Origin: an uncultured Eubacteriales bacterium
GTDB lineage: Bacteria; Bacillota; Clostridia; Oscillospirales; Acutalibacteraceae
DNA length: 64,000 nt
Direction of reading: 5' to 3'
NCBI GenBank assembly: GCA_934525065.1
Contig: CAKSYX010000003.1
Coordinates: 1 to 64,000 of the forward strand
The notes under the pieces are model-generated. The model was given only the letters and a program-made list of their open reading frames with translations. It did no database searches and was not told the DNA's origin. A program made the position numbers and the translations under genes. Shown here piece by piece: positions 8,626-17,213 of this stretch. Within the stretch, counting starts at the first letter, position 1. Every line of letters begins with the position of its first letter.

Positions 8626-9336
8626 ATGAATAAAAAAGTTACAGAAGAGCTGCTCTCCCTCACTCAGGATGAGCGGTTTGAAATTATTGAACGGCACAAA
8701 AAAAACGGCGTGCTTATACCGATGAACGACGGAGTTTTCATCGGCAAAAACGTTGAGCTTGAAAAAGGAGCAGTTGTCCTTCAAAATTCGGTTCTCACAG
8801 GGCAGACAAGCGTAAAAGGCGGTGCGGTGATAGGCCCGGGAACGGTTCTTTTTGATACCTGCGTCAAAGAAAACGCCTCTCTCAACTTTGTTCAGGCGTT
8901 TGAAAGCGAAATCGGCGAGGAAGCCGACATCGGCCCGTTTGTTCATATCAGACCTAACAGCCATATCGCCGCAAGGGTACATCTCGGAAACTTTGTTGAG
9001 GTCAAGAATTCCACGGTCGGAGAGGAAACAAGCGTTTCTCACCTGACATATGTCGGTGACAGCGACGTCGGCAGGAACGTCAACTTCGGCTGCGGCTGTG
9101 TAACAGTCAACTTCAGCGGAAAGGAAAAATTCCGCACAACTGTCGGTGACCATGCCTTCATCGGCTGCAACACGAACCTTGTGGCTCCGGTCAACGTCGG
9201 TGCATACGGCTACACCGCCGCAGGCTCAACAATTACGCAGGACGTTCCGGAAAACGCCCTTGCGATTGCAAGAGCACGGCAGGAAAACAAAGAAAATTGG
9301 GTACTCAAAAAGAAGCCCTACCGTGGCATGGAATGA
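8626..9336 (+). CDS. GlmU-like acyltransferase, left-handed beta-helix domain only
   Basis: A 236-residue protein. ATG 8626 follows AAAGGAG by 7 bases and lies just outside the MITE copy. Hexapeptide repeats run from about residue 40, and the C-terminal half matches the acetyltransferase half of GlmU: GPFVHIRPNSHIA, GNFVEVKNS, HLTYVGDSDVG, GCGCVTVNFSGK, FIGCNTNLVAPV, and AAGSTITQDVP with the final ARARQ. The pyrophosphorylase domain that makes up the first half of ordinary GlmU (about 450 residues in total) is replaced by some 35 helical residues. It should bind acetyl-CoA and acetylate an amino sugar phosphate, perhaps GlcN-1-P. It probably acts with pth downstream only by co-transcription (12-base gap). 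Confidence 0.75.
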   Translation: MNKKVTEELLSLTQDERFEIIERHKKNGVLIPMNDGVFIGKNVELEKGAVVLQNSVLTGQTSVKGGAVIGPGTVLFDTCVKENASLNFVQAFESEIGEEADIGPFVHIRPNSHIAARVHLGNFVEVKNSTVGEETSVSHLTYVGDSDVGRNVNFGCGCVTVNFSGKEKFRTTVGDHAFIGCNTNLVAPVNVGAYGYTAAGSTITQDVPENALAIARARQENKENWVLKKKPYRGME

Positions 9337-9348
9337 GGAAGAAAAGAA

Positions 9349-9954
9349 ATGTTTTTTAAAAAAGAGAAGTTTTCCGGCGAGAGCACCTATGAATATATGA
9401 TTGTGGGGCTTGGCAATCCGGGCAAAAAATATGAAGTGACAAAGCACAACGCCGGCTTCCTTTGCATTGATCTGCTTGCGCAGAGTCTCGGCGTAAAAAT
9501 TGACCGGCTGAAATTCAAGGCACTTGTTTCCGACGTAAGAATCAACGGAAAGCGCTGCCTTTTGATGAAGCCGCAGACCTTTATGAACCTCAGCGGCGAG
9601 GCTGTTCGCGACGCAGCGGCGTTTTTCAAAATTCCGCCGGAAAAAATCATCGTCATTTTTGACGACATCAATCTTGAGCCCGGCCGCCTCAGAATCCGCA
9701 GGAAAGGCTCAGACGGCGGCCACAACGGAATCAAGAGCATAATCTATCAGCTTCAAAGTGATGCCTTTCCGCGAATCAAGCTCGGCATCGGCGCAAAGCC
9801 GAACCCGGAGTTTGACCTTGCGGACTGGGTACTTACGCCGTTCACAAAAGAGCAGCTCACTCAGCTGAGAGAAGCCGCAGACAACGCCTGCGAAGCGGTG
9901 AAGCTGATGGTTGACGGAAAAACGGATGAAGCGATGGGCAGGTTCAATTCGTGA
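9349..9954 (+). CDS. pth: Peptidyl-tRNA hydrolase
   Basis: A 201-residue enzyme that cleaves peptidyl-tRNA released from stalled ribosomes. Visible signatures are MIVGLGNPGKKYEVTKHNAG with the catalytic His33, the PQTFMNLSGEAV block with Asn80, VIFDDINL with the catalytic Asp pair (105-106), and GSDGGHNGIKSI. The ATG at 9349 has GAGGAAG upstream and adds about 15 residues before the usual start. MIVGLGN (residue 17) is an alternative start but lacks a ribosome site. It is the second gene of a plus-strand pair and ends at a bidirectional terminator. Confidence 0.93.
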   Translation: MFFKKEKFSGESTYEYMIVGLGNPGKKYEVTKHNAGFLCIDLLAQSLGVKIDRLKFKALVSDVRINGKRCLLMKPQTFMNLSGEAVRDAAAFFKIPPEKIIVIFDDINLEPGRLRIRRKGSDGGHNGIKSIIYQLQSDAFPRIKLGIGAKPNPEFDLADWVLTPFTKEQLTQLREAADNACEAVKLMVDGKTDEAMGRFNS

Positions 9955-9993
9955 ATTGAACCCGGTGTTTTTGCTTTCACCGCAAAAAAATTA

Positions 9994-10025
9994 TAAGGGA
10001 GCCGATTCACGGCTCCCTTAATTTT
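9994..10025. terminator. Bidirectional terminator between pth and the exporter pair
   Basis: TAAGGGAGCCG (9994-10004) and CGGCTCCCTTA (10010-10020) form an 11-bp stem with a 5-base loop. U-tracts occur on both sides (ATTTTT downstream; AATTTTTTT read on the minus strand). It separates the convergent pth and YjjB-like genes. Confidence 0.85.
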
Positions 10026-10035
10026 TCACACATTT

Positions 10036-10497
10036 TTAATCAATATCATATATCTGCTTGAAGCGTCTGTGATTGATTATGTGAACCAAAACCGAAACAA
10101 GAATGACCCCAACGGCAAGACCGGCGGCAATTCGTGCCGTTTCCGTCAGTGCACTTCTGAAAGCATATTGATTGCTGACGATGAAGTAATACATCGTGTA
10201 ATAAAGCTTTGCGCCGGGAACAAGCGGAATTATCGCGCTGGCAAGGAAGGTTGTTGTCGGAGACTTCGTGAGCCTTGCCATGATTTCCGAATACACCGCG
10301 CCGACAAGTGCCGGAAAAAAGTTTTGAAAAAACTCGTGGTCAAAATATTTTATGCAAATAACATAGACAACGCAGGCAAGTCCGCCGCCGAGCGTTGCCC
10401 AGAGAATACGTTCCTTGCGGACGCGGAAAAGCAAAGCAAAGCCGCACGCACCGAAAAAACCGGAAATAACAATTATAAGTGCTTGTTTCAAATCCAT
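10036..10497 (-). CDS. Threonine/serine exporter family, YjjB-like small subunit (ThrE_2)
   Basis: A 153-residue integral membrane protein with about four or five hydrophobic segments and the characteristic stretches FGACGFALLFRV, GALYSEIMAR-like VGAVYSEIMARLTKSPTTTF and IIPLVPGAKLYY. Split ThrE exporters consist of this small subunit and a larger YjjP-type partner, which lies 5 bases upstream. Together they export an amino acid or dicarboxylate (threonine, serine or succinate in characterised relatives). The substrate here cannot be inferred. Expression is presumably from a promoter upstream of the partner gene. Confidence 0.8.
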   Translation of the reverse strand: MDLKQALIIVISGFFGACGFALLFRVRKERILWATLGGGLACVVYVICIKYFDHEFFQNFFPALVGAVYSEIMARLTKSPTTTFLASAIIPLVPGAKLYYTMYYFIVSNQYAFRSALTETARIAAGLAVGVILVSVLVHIINHRRFKQIYDID

Positions 10498-10502
10498 TTT
10501 CC

Positions 10503-11270
10503 TCAGCCTCCAATCAAAAGAATCGGTACCGCAAAGCCGCAGGCAATTGCAAGAGCGATGATGAGCGTTTCAAGAAAACGCATAAGTCCGCTCATGACAT
10601 CACCGCAAAGCAGCTCCCGAATTGAGTTGATGAGCATAAGCCCGGGAATAATCAGCATTATATCGCCAATCATTATCATGTCGGCGTTGTCCGCAAGGCC
10701 AAACCGAACGAACATAATTGCAAAAAAGCCGGAAAGTGCCGAGCAGACAGCGGTAAAAAACAGTCTGTTCATGCCCTTGGCCTTGATGAAGGAATTCATG
10801 AGGTAGATCATGACGGCAATGGGCACGGTCGCAAGTGCGTCACGCCAAGAGCCACCGAAGAAGATTGCAAAAGCCGCCGCCGCAAGGGCGTTGCCGAAGC
10901 AGGCGGAGAGGCGAAACCGCTTTTCCTCGCTGTTAATTTTTTCAAGCTCGGCTTTCGCGGCCGAAACGTCCGGTACCTCACTGCAGATTCTTCTTGAAAG
11001 CGCGTTGAGCTGTTCAAGTCTGCCAAGGTTGTTTGAATAGGCATAGATTCGCCTTGACTGGGTGTAATCGCGTCCGTTTTCGTCAAAAGCGGTCACGGTC
11101 ATCATGGATATTATTGAAAAGACCTCAATGCGCTTCATTCCGTAGGCGTAACATACGCGGATGATCGTTTCCTCAACGCGGTTCATCTCGGCTCCGCATT
11201 TGACCATGCTTTTTCCGAGATCCATCGCGAAGGAAAGTGCCTGTCTGAGATCGGTTCCGGTCTGCTTCAA
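10503..11270 (-). CDS. Threonine/serine exporter family, YjjP-like large subunit (ThrE_1)
   Basis: A 255-residue protein. The N-terminal soluble part contains AMDLGKSMVKCGAEMNRVEETI, the hallmark of the ThrE_1/DUF1212 family, and FSIISMMTVTAFD. About five membrane segments follow (ALAAAAFAIFFGGSWRDAL, and GDIMLIIPGLMLINSIREL near the end). The likely start is TTG at 11270, with GAGGA nine bases upstream; a nearby ATG is out of frame and closes after five codons. It forms an operon with the YjjB-like gene. Confidence 0.8.
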   Translation of the reverse strand: MKQTGTDLRQALSFAMDLGKSMVKCGAEMNRVEETIIRVCYAYGMKRIEVFSIISMMTVTAFDENGRDYTQSRRIYAYSNNLGRLEQLNALSRRICSEVPDVSAAKAELEKINSEEKRFRLSACFGNALAAAAFAIFFGGSWRDALATVPIAVMIYLMNSFIKAKGMNRLFFTAVCSALSGFFAIMFVRFGLADNADMIMIGDIMLIIPGLMLINSIRELLCGDVMSGLMRFLETLIIALAIACGFAVPILLIGG

Positions 11271-11387
11271 AGCTGATTCCTCATTTCTTCCGTCTGTTGT
11301 TTTGTTCTCTTTCCCGTTTGTACCATTGCAGATTATAATACCCCCGGTTGTTCAAGTCAACATCTTTTTTGCATTATCAACGCTTTC

Positions 11388-11540
11388 TTAGATCTGAGCT
11401 GAGGAGAGCCGAAGCCTTTTAGCTCTTTTCGACGAAAATCTGACGTTTTTTCTCCCTATAAAATTCCAACACTGCCCCCAAAAGTTTTGGAATGTGCAAT
11501 GAAACGAGCCGTTCAGGTATCTTTTGTGAAGTTATCTTAG
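11388..11540. repeat. Diverged copy of the MITE-like repeat
   Basis: The left end GCTGAGGAGAGCCGA matches the terminal repeat of the full copies. The right half (GAATGTGCAATGAAACGAGC, then GTTCAGGTATC) aligns loosely with GCAATGTGCGGAAAAACAAG and CTTCAGGCACA of the 48-kb copy. The middle differs. It occupies most of the gap between the YjjP-like gene and the P-type ATPase. The remainder of 11271-11705 shows nothing further except AT-rich sequence likely to hold two divergent promoters. Confidence 0.5.
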
Positions 11541-11705
11541 GCCGATGCGAAATTAAGTTACATATACTGACACAATATTACAATATTGTTAAAAAAACCT
11601 TTCGATTTTCGTTATTGCTTGAAAACGGTAAGAATATGTATTACAATAACTTAGGTCAATCAAATTCCGACAAATAAAATTATCATGATAAAAGGAAAAA
11701 CGCGT

Positions 11706-14144
11706 ATGGAAGAAAAATATCTCACCGCAGCCCCTCCCACAGTCGGCCTGACGAGTGAACAGGCGGCAGAGCGAGCTGCTCAGGGTCTCGGCAACAAAGT
11801 CGACATTTCCACGGGAAAAACGGTCAGGGAAATTGTTTTTTCAAATCTCTTCACCTATTTCAACCTTATCTTTCTCATTATCACCGTGCTGTTGTGCGTT
11901 GTCGGCTCGTTCAAGAACCTCTCTTTCCTGCCGGTAATCATCGGCAACACGCTCATCGGCATTTTTCAGGAGCTGAGAGCCAAAAAGACGCTCGACAAAA
12001 TGAGCCTGCTCAATGCTCCGCACTGCAACGCGCTGAGAGACGGAAAAGAAGTTCGTCTCCCGGCGGAGGAGCTTGTCAAGGATGACGTTATACTTCTCAC
12101 CTCCGGCGATCAAATTTGCGCGGACGCGGTCGTCCTTTCCGGCAGCGTTCAGGTCAACGAATCGCTTTTGACCGGTGAATCTGACGAAATTTCAAAAAGC
12201 ATCGGCGACGCTTTGCTCTCCGGCAGCTTTGTTGTTTCGGGAAAATGCACCGCACGGCTTGAAAAGGTCGGCAACGAATCCTACATTTCAAAGCTCACCG
12301 AAGAAGCAAAGGTGCTTTCAAGCGGCGAGCAGTCCGAAATGATCCGCTCAATCAACAGAATCATCAAATGGGTCGGAATTATCATAATTCCGATAGGCGT
12401 TATCCTCTTCTGCCAAAGCTATTTTCTCAACGACCAGAGCGTTCAAAAGAGTGTTACCTCCACCGTTGCCGCAGTGCTCGGTATGATTCCCGAAGGGCTT
12501 TATCTTCTGACAACGATTGCCCTTGCGCTGAGCACCATTCGCCTTGCAAAGCGTCAGGTGCTCCTGCACGACATGAAGAGCATTGAGACCCTCGCCAGAG
12601 TTGACGTTCTCTGCGTGGATAAGACCGGAACCATTACCGAACCTGATATGCGCGTTACCGAAATCAAGGTCAGGGAAAAAGCAGACGCAGACACTCTCTC
12701 GCTGCTTTCGTCATATGTCGCCGCGGGGGTAGACAACAACGCTACCGCTAAAGCGCTCGCCGATTATATGAAAGAAAACGGCGACGCTTTTTCAAAAAGA
12801 ACTGCCCTTGAGGTCATTCCGTTTTCCTCCTCGGTCAAGTACGGTGCAGTCACCTTCACCGACGGAACGTACCTTCTCGGCGCGCCGGAATTCATTCTCA
12901 GAAACAGCTTTAAGCTTTATGAAAGCGAGATTGCTTCCTATACGGAAAAGGGCTTTCGTGTGCTGCTTTTCGCTTCATACGGCGGCGTGAGCGTCAAAAA
13001 CGGACTGACAGAGGACGCCGAACCGCTCGCATGGGTCGTTCTTTCAAACCCCATCAGAGAAAACGCAAAGGAAACATTTGAATATTTCAGAGCACAGGAC
13101 GTTGCGCTGAAGGTCATCTCCGGCGACAACCCGGAAACCGTTTCAAAAATTGCAAAGGAAGCCGGAATTGAAAACGCGGAAAGCTTTGTTGACGCTTCAA
13201 CTCTCGACAGCGAAGAGAAAATTGAAGAGGCTGTTCAAAAATACACTGTCTTTGGCCGTGTTACGCCGAAGCAGAAACAGCAGTTTGTTCACGCGCTGCA
13301 AAAGAACGGCCACACCGTTGCAATGACCGGCGACGGCGTGAACGATATCCTCGCGATGAAGGACGCAGACTGTTCGGTTGCAATGGCGTCCGGCAGTGAG
13401 GCCGCCTCGCAGGTTGCTCAGGTGGTTTTGCTGGATTCAGACTTTGCGCGGATGCCGAGCGTGGTCTGCGAGGGCCGCTGCGTTGTCAACAACATTCAGC
13501 GTTCGGCGAGCCTGTTCCTTGTAAAAAACATCTTTTCGCTGCTCATGGCTCTGTTCTCAATGGTATCCTTCATCACCTATCCGCTTGAGCCGACTCAGAT
13601 TTCTCTCATCGGTGCATTCACGATCGGCCTGCCGGGCTTTTTGCTTGCGCTTGAGCCAAACAAGGAAAGAATACGCGGAAGCTTCATGAGAACCGTTTTG
13701 CTCAAGGCCTTTCCGGCCGGCTTTACCGATATGCTTGCGGTCGGTGCGCTCGTTGTCTGCGGAGACGTCTTTTCTCTCCCGAAGGACGACATTGCAACGG
13801 CGGCAACGATGCTGCTTTGCGTTGTGGGCTTTATGATTCTCATAAAAATCAGTCAGCCGTTCAACAAAATAAAATACGGAATTTTGTTCATCAATATTGC
13901 CGGCCTTGCGTTTTGCGGAATATTTTTGCGACGGCTGTTCCAAATCACGTCAATGTCTGCAATCTGCGTTCTGCTCATGATCGTTTTCGGCTTTGCTTCG
14001 GAATCGCTTTACCGCTACCTTTCTGTGCTGACAGAAAAGATAGCAGTTTTCGCCGAAGAATACCGCGCATCGCACACGAAGGGCTTTTCCGCCTTTGCCG
14101 GAAAGGTCAAAGAAAAATTTGAGGGCATTGCCGGAAGGAAATAA
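11706..14144 (+). CDS. Cation-transporting P-type ATPase (PEGL type, CtpE-like)
   Basis: An 812-residue active P-type ATPase: TGES (156-159) in the actuator domain, PEGL (262-265) in the ion-binding helix, DKTGT with phospho-Asp305, and MTGDGVNDILAMKDADC (GDGVND 542-547) in the hinge. PEGL in place of PEAL and the 'LLTTIALALSTIRLAKR' context resemble CtpE-type ATPases, one of which imports calcium in mycobacteria. I infer divalent-cation transport without fixing the ion. There are about ten membrane helices, four of them C-terminal. ATG 11706 is preferred (AAAGGA 11 bases upstream); an ATG at 11685 is also possible. It is transcribed alone and followed by a terminator. Confidence 0.85.
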   Translation: MEEKYLTAAPPTVGLTSEQAAERAAQGLGNKVDISTGKTVREIVFSNLFTYFNLIFLIITVLLCVVGSFKNLSFLPVIIGNTLIGIFQELRAKKTLDKMSLLNAPHCNALRDGKEVRLPAEELVKDDVILLTSGDQICADAVVLSGSVQVNESLLTGESDEISKSIGDALLSGSFVVSGKCTARLEKVGNESYISKLTEEAKVLSSGEQSEMIRSINRIIKWVGIIIIPIGVILFCQSYFLNDQSVQKSVTSTVAAVLGMIPEGLYLLTTIALALSTIRLAKRQVLLHDMKSIETLARVDVLCVDKTGTITEPDMRVTEIKVREKADADTLSLLSSYVAAGVDNNATAKALADYMKENGDAFSKRTALEVIPFSSSVKYGAVTFTDGTYLLGAPEFILRNSFKLYESEIASYTEKGFRVLLFASYGGVSVKNGLTEDAEPLAWVVLSNPIRENAKETFEYFRAQDVALKVISGDNPETVSKIAKEAGIENAESFVDASTLDSEEKIEEAVQKYTVFGRVTPKQKQQFVHALQKNGHTVAMTGDGVNDILAMKDADCSVAMASGSEAASQVAQVVLLDSDFARMPSVVCEGRCVVNNIQRSASLFLVKNIFSLLMALFSMVSFITYPLEPTQISLIGAFTIGLPGFLLALEPNKERIRGSFMRTVLLKAFPAGFTDMLAVGALVVCGDVFSLPKDDIATAATMLLCVVGFMILIKISQPFNKIKYGILFINIAGLAFCGIFLRRLFQITSMSAICVLLMIVFGFASESLYRYLSVLTEKIAVFAEEYRASHTKGFSAFAGKVKEKFEGIAGRK

Positions 14145-14235
14145 GCCGCACACAACGTTTGATTTTGCAGGCGGACGATTCACGAAGCCTCTCAGCCTGA
14201 ATTGTTTGTTCAAATTACCGCCAACAAAAAACCTC

Positions 14236-14268
14236 AGCCGGACAGGTCAAGCCTGCCCGGCTGTTTTT
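14236..14268. terminator. Terminator between the P-type ATPase and the amino-acid ABC operon
   Basis: AGCCGGACAGG (14236-14246) pairs with CCTGCCCGGCT (14252-14262) with one mismatch, followed by GTTTTTG. On the minus strand GAGGTTTTTTG follows, so it can serve both converging genes. Confidence 0.8.
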
Positions 14269-14278
14269 GAAGATATGT

Positions 14279-15061
14279 TCAGTCTGAAATTTTGCTGAGG
14301 AACGCCTTCAGCCTTTCCGTCTGCGGATTTTCAATGAGCTGCCTTGCGTCTCCCTCTTCGGCAATCACGCCGTTGTCCATAAAAATAATTCTGTCGGAAA
14401 CTTCTTTTGCGAACGTCATTTCGTGGGTAACGATAACCATTGTCATCTGCTCTTCGGCAAGCTCGCGGATAACCTTGAGAATCTCTCCCGTAAGCTCCGG
14501 GTCAAGGGCACTGGTCGGCTCATCAAAAAAGAGAATCTTCGGCTCAAGCGCCATTGCGCGTGCAATTGAAACGCGTTGCTGCTGACCGCCGGAAAGCTCG
14601 CAGGGATAGTTCCTGACCTTTTCGGAAAGTCCCATTTTTTTGAGGATTGCAAGAGCTTTTTCCTCAATTTCTGCGTATATTGCTTTTTTGTTCTTTTTAA
14701 AATCCGGCCTCTCCTTTGCCTGAAGCTTCATGGCGAGCGTTACGTTGTCAAGAACGCTGTATTGCGGAAAAAGATTGAACTGCTGAAAAACAAGGCCGAT
14801 TTTAAGCTGCTTTTCGCGCCTTTCCTTCTGAGAAATTTTTGCCGGGTTTTCTGAATCAAAAATCACGTTGCCGTCAACGGTAATTTTTCCGGTATCCGCC
14901 GTTTCAAGGAAGTTGATGCAGCGCAGGAGCGTTGTTTTTCCGCTGCCCGAAGAACCGATGATCGAAAGCACCTTACCCTCCTCAAGGTCAAAAGAAACGC
15001 CCTTGAGAACCTCGGTGTTTCCGAAGGATTTGCAGATGTTCTTAACTTCAAGAATCGCCAT
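14279..15061 (-). CDS. Polar amino-acid ABC transporter, ATP-binding subunit
   Basis: A 260-residue GlnQ/HisP-type ATPase: Walker A GSSGSGKT (36-43), Q-loop LVFQQFNLFPQYSVLDN, signature LSGGQQQRVSIARAMA, Walker B KILFFDEPTSALDPEL and the switch IVTHEMTFAKEVSDR. The FPQYSVLDN box is typical of amino-acid importers. Compared with the usual 240-250 residues it carries a short insertion (KERPDFKKNKKAIYAEIEEK). It is the last gene of the operon binding protein, permease, ATPase, and starts 12 bases after the permease stop. Confidence 0.92.
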   Translation of the reverse strand: MAILEVKNICKSFGNTEVLKGVSFDLEEGKVLSIIGSSGSGKTTLLRCINFLETADTGKITVDGNVIFDSENPAKISQKERREKQLKIGLVFQQFNLFPQYSVLDNVTLAMKLQAKERPDFKKNKKAIYAEIEEKALAILKKMGLSEKVRNYPCELSGGQQQRVSIARAMALEPKILFFDEPTSALDPELTGEILKVIRELAEEQMTMVIVTHEMTFAKEVSDRIIFMDNGVIAEEGDARQLIENPQTERLKAFLSKISD

Positions 15062-15073
15062 TATACTCCCTCC

Positions 15074-15766
15074 TCAGCTTTTGAAATAGTCAAGCTTTTT
15101 TTCAAGCTTTGCAAAAAGAACCGTAAGCAGCCCGTTGAACACAAGATAATACACACCTGTAAAGAACAGCGGCCAGATTTCGCCGGAAATTCCGCGCGAT
15201 GACTTCATGAAAGCCGAACCGGCCCAGATGATCTCCTGAAGGGCAATTATCCTTGAAAGAGAAGTATCCTTGACAAGGGTGATAATTTCATTTGACATCG
15301 GCGGCACTATACGCTTGATCATCTGCAAAAGCGTAACCTTGAAAAAGATCTCGCTTTTTGTCATTCCGAGCACCTGACCTGCCTCCTGCTGTCCCTTGGG
15401 AACACCCTGAATTCCGCCGCGGTATATTTCTGAAAAATAGCACGCGTAGTTTATAATGAATGCAACGCTGCACGCAATGAAACGGCCGCCCTCGCCCGTT
15501 CCCCAAATATTGTTGCCCATAATGAGACCGGGAAAGTAATATATGATCATGAGCTGAATCATCAGCGGTGAGCCGCGCACTATCCACACAATTGTTTTGA
15601 CAAGGGCAGAAAGCGGCTTGAAACGCGACATTGAGCCGAGAGAAATAATAAGTCCGAGCGGTATTGCGCCGGCAAGGGTGACAAAAAACAGCTTGAGTGT
15701 CTGCAAAAAGCCGATATTCAAGGCATCGAACACAACCGGAAACTGCGCTGCAAAATTATCAAACAT
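15074..15766 (-). CDS. Polar amino-acid ABC transporter, permease
   Basis: A 230-residue HisM/GlnP-type permease with about five membrane helices. The N-terminal region GFLQTLKLFFVTLAGAIPLGLI and the EAA loop EAGQVLGMTKSEIFFKVTLLQ are diagnostic of amino-acid importers, as is IVRGSPLMIQLMIIYY. It lies between the binding-protein and ATPase genes and completes a three-gene importer. Confidence 0.92.
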   Translation of the reverse strand: MFDNFAAQFPVVFDALNIGFLQTLKLFFVTLAGAIPLGLIISLGSMSRFKPLSALVKTIVWIVRGSPLMIQLMIIYYFPGLIMGNNIWGTGEGGRFIACSVAFIINYACYFSEIYRGGIQGVPKGQQEAGQVLGMTKSEIFFKVTLLQMIKRIVPPMSNEIITLVKDTSLSRIIALQEIIWAGSAFMKSSRGISGEIWPLFFTGVYYLVFNGLLTVLFAKLEKKLDYFKS

Positions 15767-15816
15767 TTTAAAGCTCCTAAAATTTCACTTAATTTATCAT
15801 AGAAAAAGGACAGTTT

Positions 15817-15845
15817 GACAGAGGACTTTTGAAAAGCCCCCTGTC
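15817..15845 (-). terminator. Intercistronic hairpin after the binding-protein gene
   Basis: GACAGAGG (15817-15824) faces CCCCTGTC (15838-15845), an imperfect stem between the binding-protein and permease genes, followed on the minus strand by AAACTGTCCTTTTT. It probably attenuates read-through, so that the binding protein is made in excess. Confidence 0.4.
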
Positions 15846-15867
15846 TGAACAACTTTTTACTGAATCC

Positions 15868-16662
15868 TTATTTAATGAGTGCTTCCTGAACACCGTAGGT
15901 TTTTGCAAGCTCTTCCATTGAACCGTCTGCAAGGCTCTTGTCAAAGAACTCATTGAGCTTTGCGACAAGATCCGAGCCCTTGCGGAAGCCTACGCCGTAT
16001 TCTTCGCTGTTGAGCTTGATATCGGTTGCGGTAAGCTTTGCAAAGCCGGTTCCCTCTCCTACCATTGCGCCTGCCATGAGTGAGTCGATGATTGCCGCAT
16101 CGCTGGTTCCGCTTGCAACCTCAGTCAGTGCGTCTGACTGCTTTTCAACCTCGGTATATTTAAAGCCGTTTGCTTCTGCCTGGTCTTTTCCTGCCGAACC
16201 GTTTTCAACGGCAAAATTGAGCTTTTTGCAATCGTCAACCGACTTGATTGAATCAACTTTGTCTGAAGGAAGAATAACGATCTGAGCGTTATTGCAATAT
16301 GCCTTTGAGGTTTCCATTGCCGCTTTTACATCATCGGTGAGGGTCATACCGTTCCATACGCAGTCAATGTTCTTTCCGTTGAGGTCAATGATCTTGTTAT
16401 CCCAAACGATTTCAACAAACTCAACGTCAACGCCGAGCTCCTTTGCAAAAGCCTTTGCAAGGTCTGCGTCAAAGCCTATCCATTCGCCGCTGTCCTTGTC
16501 CTTATAGTCCATGGGTGCAAACTCTGTGATGCCGATAACAAGCTTACCCTTGCTCTTTACATATTCAAGGTCGCTGTCTTCATTTCCGTTGCAGGCAACA
16601 AATACAAAACTGATTGCCGCTACAAGCACGGCAAGAACGAGTGCGATAATTTTTTTGCTCAT
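15868..16662 (-). CDS. Polar amino-acid ABC transporter, substrate-binding lipoprotein
   Basis: A 264-residue exported solute-binding protein. ATG 16662 (AAAGGAG upstream) gives a lipoprotein signal with a lipobox before Cys24 (SFVFVACNG). The SBP_bac_3 fold is shown by KGKLVIGITEFAPMDYKD near the N-terminus, WIGFDADLAKAFAKELGV, WNGMTLTDDVKAAMETSKAY and the end KSLADGSMEELAKTYGV. Such proteins catch amino acids outside the membrane. The specificity is not evident. It is the first gene of the operon, behind a strong promoter and an 80-base leader. Confidence 0.92.
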   Translation of the reverse strand: MSKKIIALVLAVLVAAISFVFVACNGNEDSDLEYVKSKGKLVIGITEFAPMDYKDKDSGEWIGFDADLAKAFAKELGVDVEFVEIVWDNKIIDLNGKNIDCVWNGMTLTDDVKAAMETSKAYCNNAQIVILPSDKVDSIKSVDDCKKLNFAVENGSAGKDQAEANGFKYTEVEKQSDALTEVASGTSDAAIIDSLMAGAMVGEGTGFAKLTATDIKLNSEEYGVGFRKGSDLVAKLNEFFDKSLADGSMEELAKTYGVQEALIK

Positions 16663-16754
16663 GATAACTGCTCCTTTTGCTTTTTGCGGCAAAGCCGCGC
16701 TGAATTTTTAACTTTGTGTGAGCTTTGTTGTGTCTCACGCTTTACTGTGGTAAC

Positions 16755-16783
16755 ATACTAACACAGTATCAGAGTAATGTCAA
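16755..16783 (-). promoter_or_regulatory. Strong vegetative promoter of the amino-acid ABC operon
   Basis: Minus-strand TTGACA (16778-16783), a 17-base spacer and TAGTAT (16755-16760). The leader beyond it contains the inverted repeat GTGAG...CTCAC, a possible operator or stem. Confidence 0.75.
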
Positions 16784-16836
16784 GCTTTTTTGAAACTTTT
16801 TTGAGTTTTTTTTAAAAGGTGCGGCGGTTGCGGTTT

Positions 16837-17090
16837 GCAGGGCATAAAAACAAACCGCAACTTCGTACGGGCGGGGCTTGTAACCGCCCGTGAACGTTGT
16901 TGCTTGCATTACGTTTGTTTGCTCTTAAAACGGTTAGGTTTTCACGGGCGGCTCGTGAGCCGCCCCTGCGATTTAATGCGCGTCGAGAACAATTCTGTAG
17001 GGGCGGTTCACGAATCGCCCGTCTTCTTTTCTGTTTGCAGAACATAAAAATCAACCTCGACATCGTACGGGCTGGCACTTGCCCGCCCAT
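16837..17090. repeat. REP-like palindrome cluster with direct repeats
   Basis: Four GC-rich palindromes of the form GGGCGG...CCGCCC lie at 16867-16891, 16946-16965, 17001-17020 and 17066-17088. The second and third centre on CTCGTGAG and TTCACGAA. Two direct repeats flank the set: TTGCAGGGCATAAAAACAAA at 16835 and TTGCAGAACATAAAAATCAA at 17035, each followed by TCGTACGGGC. The cluster fills the 550-base gap between the amino-acid ABC operon and the MFS gene. No coding potential is convincing there. Confidence 0.7.
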
Positions 17091-17149
17091 TCCTGAGACC
17101 GTTCATTTCCTCCGTAAACCCAAAACCATACCTACCGTAAACAACAGCC

Positions 17150-17188
17150 AAAAACGCGGATGCTTCAAAGGAAACATCCGCGTTTTTT
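17150..17188 (-). terminator. Terminator of the glycerol-3-phosphate oxidation operon
   Basis: AAAAACGCGGATG (17151-17163) pairs with CATCCGCGTTTTT (17175-17187). Read on the minus strand it ends in a T-rich tract after the MFS gene. Confidence 0.8.
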
Positions 17189-17213
17189 TGTGTGTATCAG
17201 CCGCCTTCGGGCA

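Noticed and set aside
8266..9153. 295-codon minus-strand frame across the MITE copy and the GlmU-like gene
   Set aside because: It joins repeat DNA with the antisense of a clear gene; no start signal.
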